The position numbers and the translations under genes are program-made. Below are positions 60,727 through 64,000 of a stretch of DNA of 64,000 nucleotides, one piece after another. Origin of the DNA: Flammeovirgaceae bacterium BBD 1991-12 (lineage in GTDB: Bacteria > Bacteroidota > Bacteroidia > Cytophagales > Cyclobacteriaceae); NCBI GenBank assembly GCA_001657315.1, contig LYSV01000020.1, positions 49,739 through 113,738 of the forward strand. Direction: 5' to 3'. How positions within the stretch are numbered: position 1 is the first letter of the stretch; each line of letters starts with the position of its first letter. The notes under the pieces were generated by a model. That model was not told where the DNA came from. It made no database searches and saw only the letters and a list, made by a program, of their open reading frames with translations.

Positions 60727-63579
60727 TTATTTCCTCCTGTTTACAACTACCGCCGCAATGCCGACCAGCGTCAGTGTCACAAGCATCAGCACAAAGGTCC
60801 AGTGGTCATCTTCCTCACCTTCAGGCCATTTTTTAGTGTTCACTACAAATCCTGCCCAGTAGTACGGAGCAACGAGGTTACTGTCGTGATTATTGATAAA
60901 GTCAAGTTTGGCCTGCCGTAGCGCGGCGGGTATATCCAGCCCGTCGTGCAGATGTTCATAGAAGCTGGTCATGATCTCCGCGGTGGTCTGATCCGGGACC
61001 TCCCACAGGCTCATCACCACATTTTCTACGCCGGCGAAATTAAAGCCCGTGGCCAGGCTTACCATGCCTTCTCCCTCATAAAACCTGCCTACACCTGTAT
61101 TGCAGGCGCTCAAAGTCACCAGTTCAGCCTGTAGCTGCATATTGAAAAGCTCATAGGTGTAGAGAAAACCGTCCTCCCTGTCTTCGTTGCTGAATACAAT
61201 TTTGTTGTACATGGGGTTACGATCATCGATCAGTGAGTGGGTGGCCAGGTGAATGAACCTGGAATATTTGGAGTTTTTCTTGAAATTGGATTCAGTAGCA
61301 TCAGCGCCAAGGTATTCGTTTCCCTTCCACAGTGCGGAGATCTTTTCGACTTTGCTGCCGGAATACGGAAGAGGATCAAGGTGTACATTATCATTATCCA
61401 GTTTACCTCGCATTATTTCAAGATTATCATTTTCCCCTTCATTAAATGGCGCAAAAGCCAGGAAAGGCTGTGGTACCTTTGTGGATGAATGACCGTCCAG
61501 ATCCATCATACCTGATCGATACTGGATCGTGTAGCGGCCAATGAGTGGCTTATTGTTGGTTTCCAGTATCTCAAAAGGGATCCGGTACAGTTCACCGTCT
61601 GGTATAATGATCAGGTGTTCAATTTCATCGGTCAGCACCTGGTCCAGTTTCAATTCATCAGCCAGTATTCGGGTATGTTCATTTCTTCCCGGATTTTTTG
61701 TATGGATGGATTGCAGTAACATATTTACCTGGTTTGCCTGATCTTCTCCCCAGGGTATTCTCATAAGGCGTGTCTGTTTTGCTGAAAGGCTCAGGCAATA
61801 AAGACTATCATTAAAGTAGGAATATTGAATAAGAATGGTTCTGGCGTCCAGTTCCGTTCTGATCTGTTTCAAGGTTTTCATCTGGCCGGACATGATCCTG
61901 TGAAAATTAGGATTTGCCCTTTTGATGGTCAGGTTCACCTCTTCCAGCTCTCTGGTAAGTGTGAGTAACTCGTCATTCCCGGGATCTGTGTCTTTGGTAA
62001 TTTCAAAAACCCGGGCCTGCAATCTTCTGCGTTTGTCCAGCAGAGTATCGGATATATTATGGAACGCAATAAGTTGATTGTAGGTCAGGTGCTTCTTAAT
62101 GAAATTCATCCTTTGGAATTCCATGAGTGTTGCTACTATATCGAGATATTTATCCTCATTTTCGATGTTGTACAACTCAGCAGCGGCGAACGCCATCAAC
62201 CCCAGAAGTTCTCCTGAATTTTTGAAGAAGTTTGACGATGTGGCCAGAGAGCTGTGTTCATACGCCAGATTCAGAATATTCTCAACCAATGGTTTGTGGT
62301 ATCGTATCGTTTCGCGCAGCCAGATTGCTGACCCGGTTTGATGATACATCGCTTTTAGCGCTTTGAGCTTCAGCACAAGCACAGATACAAGCTCATCCTG
62401 AGGGACCATCATCAACTCGTCTTCTTCGTTCAGTACAGTCAGGTCAAACGTGCTCAGGTCCAGTATTTTATTGTAGTAAAACAAAGAAGAGTCGGGCTTT
62501 TGCAATGCCCGGTAAAGCTTTGCGTAGGAAAAGTAAAAATGGACCCTGTGTTCGTCACTCATCGTTTCTATCCCTGAGGCCTCACACTGTCGCAGGTACT
62601 CGCGTCCTTCATCTACCTTCCCGATCTCGATGAGCAGCCATGCAATATCGACCAGATAATAAATGAAGACCTGTTTCTTATCATGAATACTTGCTATTTC
62701 CATGGTTTTCTTAAGGTCCTCTACGGTTTTTTCGTAATCCTTCAGATCTTTTAGTACCATGGAACGATTATAATACAGTGCTGCGCTTACCAGTTTTTTA
62801 TGATCGAACAGTGCTGCGCTTTTCTCCAGACCTCTATTGAACCAAAACATGGCGGAATCAGGCTGGCCGGTCTTCTGGAACAACAGTCCTATATTATTTA
62901 TGACATAGGGAACCCATTCGGGATGGTATTTTTCTCTCAGGGCCAGGGATTTTTTAAAATAAACCAGCGCCCGCTGCCGGTTAAGCAGCCGGGAATGGAT
63001 AAGCCCCAGTGAATTGTAGGCATGAGAAAGAGTGAGCGAATCCTGAACGTAATTCAACGACCGGTTGGCATAAGCGAGGGCTTCATTGTAAAGCCCCAGT
63101 CTTCTGCAGGCAGGTCCCACAACATCAAGTATATTGAAGTACAGGTCTGCGGTAGTTTCGGGATACGACCCGGCCAGTTCCAGTGCTTTTTTGGCATGTC
63201 TGTAGGAATCAAAGGTTTTTGAGATGTTTCCATATGCCACAGCCAGCTGGTAATGATAGTGCACGTCCAGTTGAAGATCACGCAGCATCGTTTGATGCGT
63301 TTGTATGATCTCATTGAGCAGATCGAGTGCTTCCTGATTTTTACGATGCTTAAGGTAGGCTTTGGCGATATCCAGCTGGTGAGAAAGGTATTGTCTTATC
63401 CTTCCTTCCTGAAGATACTCTCCGGCCGACAACTCATTATAGTGAAAGGCACTGTCCCACAGGCCGCTCTCACTGAAACTTCTGGCTTTTTTATGGTTGA
63501 TGGACTCCTGTGCGGTGTCCTGACCAACGATGTCCCCGCACAGGACCATAAAACAAATGAACAGTAATTCTTTCAACAC
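60727..63579 (-). CDS. Membrane-anchored TPR-CHAT (caspase-like) protein
   Basis: 950 residues. A signal peptide (LLFICFMVLCGDIVG) is followed by about ten TPR-like repeats (to about 420), a helical linker, and the CHAT caspase-HetF domain (about 640-915). The His lies in FIHLATHS near residue 778 and the Cys in LVTLSACNTGVG near residue 825, the intact C14-clan dyad. A C-terminal helix (TFVLMLVTLTLVGIAAVVV) with NRRK anchors it, placing the protease outside the cytoplasm if the signal peptide is right. It lies 72 bp downstream of a TPR-protein gene. Targets unknown. Confidence 0.92.
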   Translation of the reverse strand: MLKELLFICFMVLCGDIVGQDTAQESINHKKARSFSESGLWDSAFHYNELSAGEYLQEGRIRQYLSHQLDIAKAYLKHRKNQEALDLLNEIIQTHQTMLRDLQLDVHYHYQLAVAYGNISKTFDSYRHAKKALELAGSYPETTADLYFNILDVVGPACRRLGLYNEALAYANRSLNYVQDSLTLSHAYNSLGLIHSRLLNRQRALVYFKKSLALREKYHPEWVPYVINNIGLLFQKTGQPDSAMFWFNRGLEKSAALFDHKKLVSAALYYNRSMVLKDLKDYEKTVEDLKKTMEIASIHDKKQVFIYYLVDIAWLLIEIGKVDEGREYLRQCEASGIETMSDEHRVHFYFSYAKLYRALQKPDSSLFYYNKILDLSTFDLTVLNEEDELMMVPQDELVSVLVLKLKALKAMYHQTGSAIWLRETIRYHKPLVENILNLAYEHSSLATSSNFFKNSGELLGLMAFAAAELYNIENEDKYLDIVATLMEFQRMNFIKKHLTYNQLIAFHNISDTLLDKRRRLQARVFEITKDTDPGNDELLTLTRELEEVNLTIKRANPNFHRIMSGQMKTLKQIRTELDARTILIQYSYFNDSLYCLSLSAKQTRLMRIPWGEDQANQVNMLLQSIHTKNPGRNEHTRILADELKLDQVLTDEIEHLIIIPDGELYRIPFEILETNNKPLIGRYTIQYRSGMMDLDGHSSTKVPQPFLAFAPFNEGENDNLEIMRGKLDNDNVHLDPLPYSGSKVEKISALWKGNEYLGADATESNFKKNSKYSRFIHLATHSLIDDRNPMYNKIVFSNEDREDGFLYTYELFNMQLQAELVTLSACNTGVGRFYEGEGMVSLATGFNFAGVENVVMSLWEVPDQTTAEIMTSFYEHLHDGLDIPAALRQAKLDFINNHDSNLVAPYYWAGFVVNTKKWPEGEEDDHWTFVLMLVTLTLVGIAAVVVNRRK

Positions 63580-63651
63580 AACGAAACCCCCTGATTTTCA
63601 GATTACAATATACAATTGTGGCATGAGATATCGGAATTTTGAACGGAGCTT

Positions 63652-64000
63652 CTACAATTGATCCAATAACTTTTGTGCACGCCTGCTATAACTTCCTTTT
63701 TCAGTTCTGATCTGATCCAGTTGTATTCGCAGCTCCGTATCGTCTTCCGACCTGAGGTAAACAAGTGCAATATACCATTGGGCAGGTTCGTAAAAAACAG
63801 AAGACTTTTCTATCCTGCCGAATTCATCAAGAGCCTGCACAGCACTGTCAAGAGCCATGTAGGACTGCCCCAGGTAAAACCATGAGGTGTCCGAGTGCTT
63901 TGAATTGTCAGGACTATTGAACCATGCAATGACCTCTTTATATCTTCCCCGCTCGTACAACCTGTACACATCGTCACCCGTAGAAGAGGTGGATCGGTCT
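63652..64000 (-). CDS. TPR-repeat protein, 5' end beyond the window
   Basis: The frame is open to the window end, so the GTG at 63969 is probably not the start; residues upstream read DRSTSSTGDDV. The visible part has TPR-type helices (RLYERGRYKEVIAWF, SWFYLGQSYMALDSAVQAL, AQWYIALVYL). It precedes the CHAT gene on the same strand and probably forms an operon with it, suggesting a scaffold or regulator of the CHAT protein. Confidence 0.8.
   Translation of the reverse strand, partial: DRSTSSTGDDVYRLYERGRYKEVIAWFNSPDNSKHSDTSWFYLGQSYMALDSAVQALDEFGRIEKSSVFYEPAQWYIALVYLRSEDDTELRIQLDQIRTEKGSYSRRAQKLLDQL

Overview
The window comes from a Bacteroidota chromosome, most likely order Cytophagales. The reasons are direct: the type IX secretion pair porU/porV with a client carrying a T9SS-type C-terminal tail; bshC for bacillithiol; Bacteroidota-restricted small families (DUF4295, DUF6048/DUF6452, DUF6702); few purine-rich Shine-Dalgarno sequences; and many starts preceded by the phylum's TAnnTTTG -7 promoter element. 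The window is gene-dense. It opens inside a short-chain dehydrogenase gene and closes inside a TPR-protein gene. I found no tRNA, rRNA, CRISPR array, insertion sequence, prophage or integrase.

Layout. 0-10 kb: SDR, ABA4-like and other membrane proteins, a TraB/GumN protein, a secreted cyclase-fold protein, mutS, a NYN-LOTUS protein and a fatty-acid desaturase. 10-17.6 kb: a minus-strand run MBL hydrolase - pssA - porU - porV - catalytically dead M16 homologue, the last two joined by a TAATG overlap. 17.7-22.1 kb: an FAD oxidoreductase, then a TolB-propeller/outer-membrane-barrel protein split by an apparent frameshift. 22-27 kb: yicC, murF and a large FG-GAP protein with a T9SS tail. 27-31 kb: minus-strand omega-amidase, methionine-type aminotransferase and def, then ruvX and a hemerythrin-like protein. 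31-43 kb: a C-terminal processing protease, hmgA, an FtsX-type permease, rmuC, a stand-alone GroES paralogue, hemB and rocD. 43.7-50 kb: a translation cluster (rpmB-rpmG-DUF4295-ftsY, rimO) and bshC. 50-57.8 kb: 5-formyl-THF cyclo-ligase, a DsrE-family protein, a GH99-like lipoprotein, an ECF sigma factor with a membrane partner, and an M1 peptidase/HupE/DUF6702 locus. 57.8-64 kb: an AT-rich accessory-looking stretch with an unrecognised lipoprotein/barrel pair, then a membrane-anchored TPR-CHAT (caspase-like) protein with a TPR partner.

The most unusual content is non-coding. A cloverleaf-like inverted-repeat element lies at 52775-52875: a 13-bp outer stem enclosing three hairpins, two with identical c(GAA)g triloops. 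Five intergenic spacers carry degenerate 7-bp repeats in strict heptad phase, at least three of them folded as inverted arms. These look like a dispersed repeat family. The best candidates for undescribed protein systems are the CHAT/TPR locus, the lipoprotein/barrel pair beside it, and the M16-like subunit coupled to porV.
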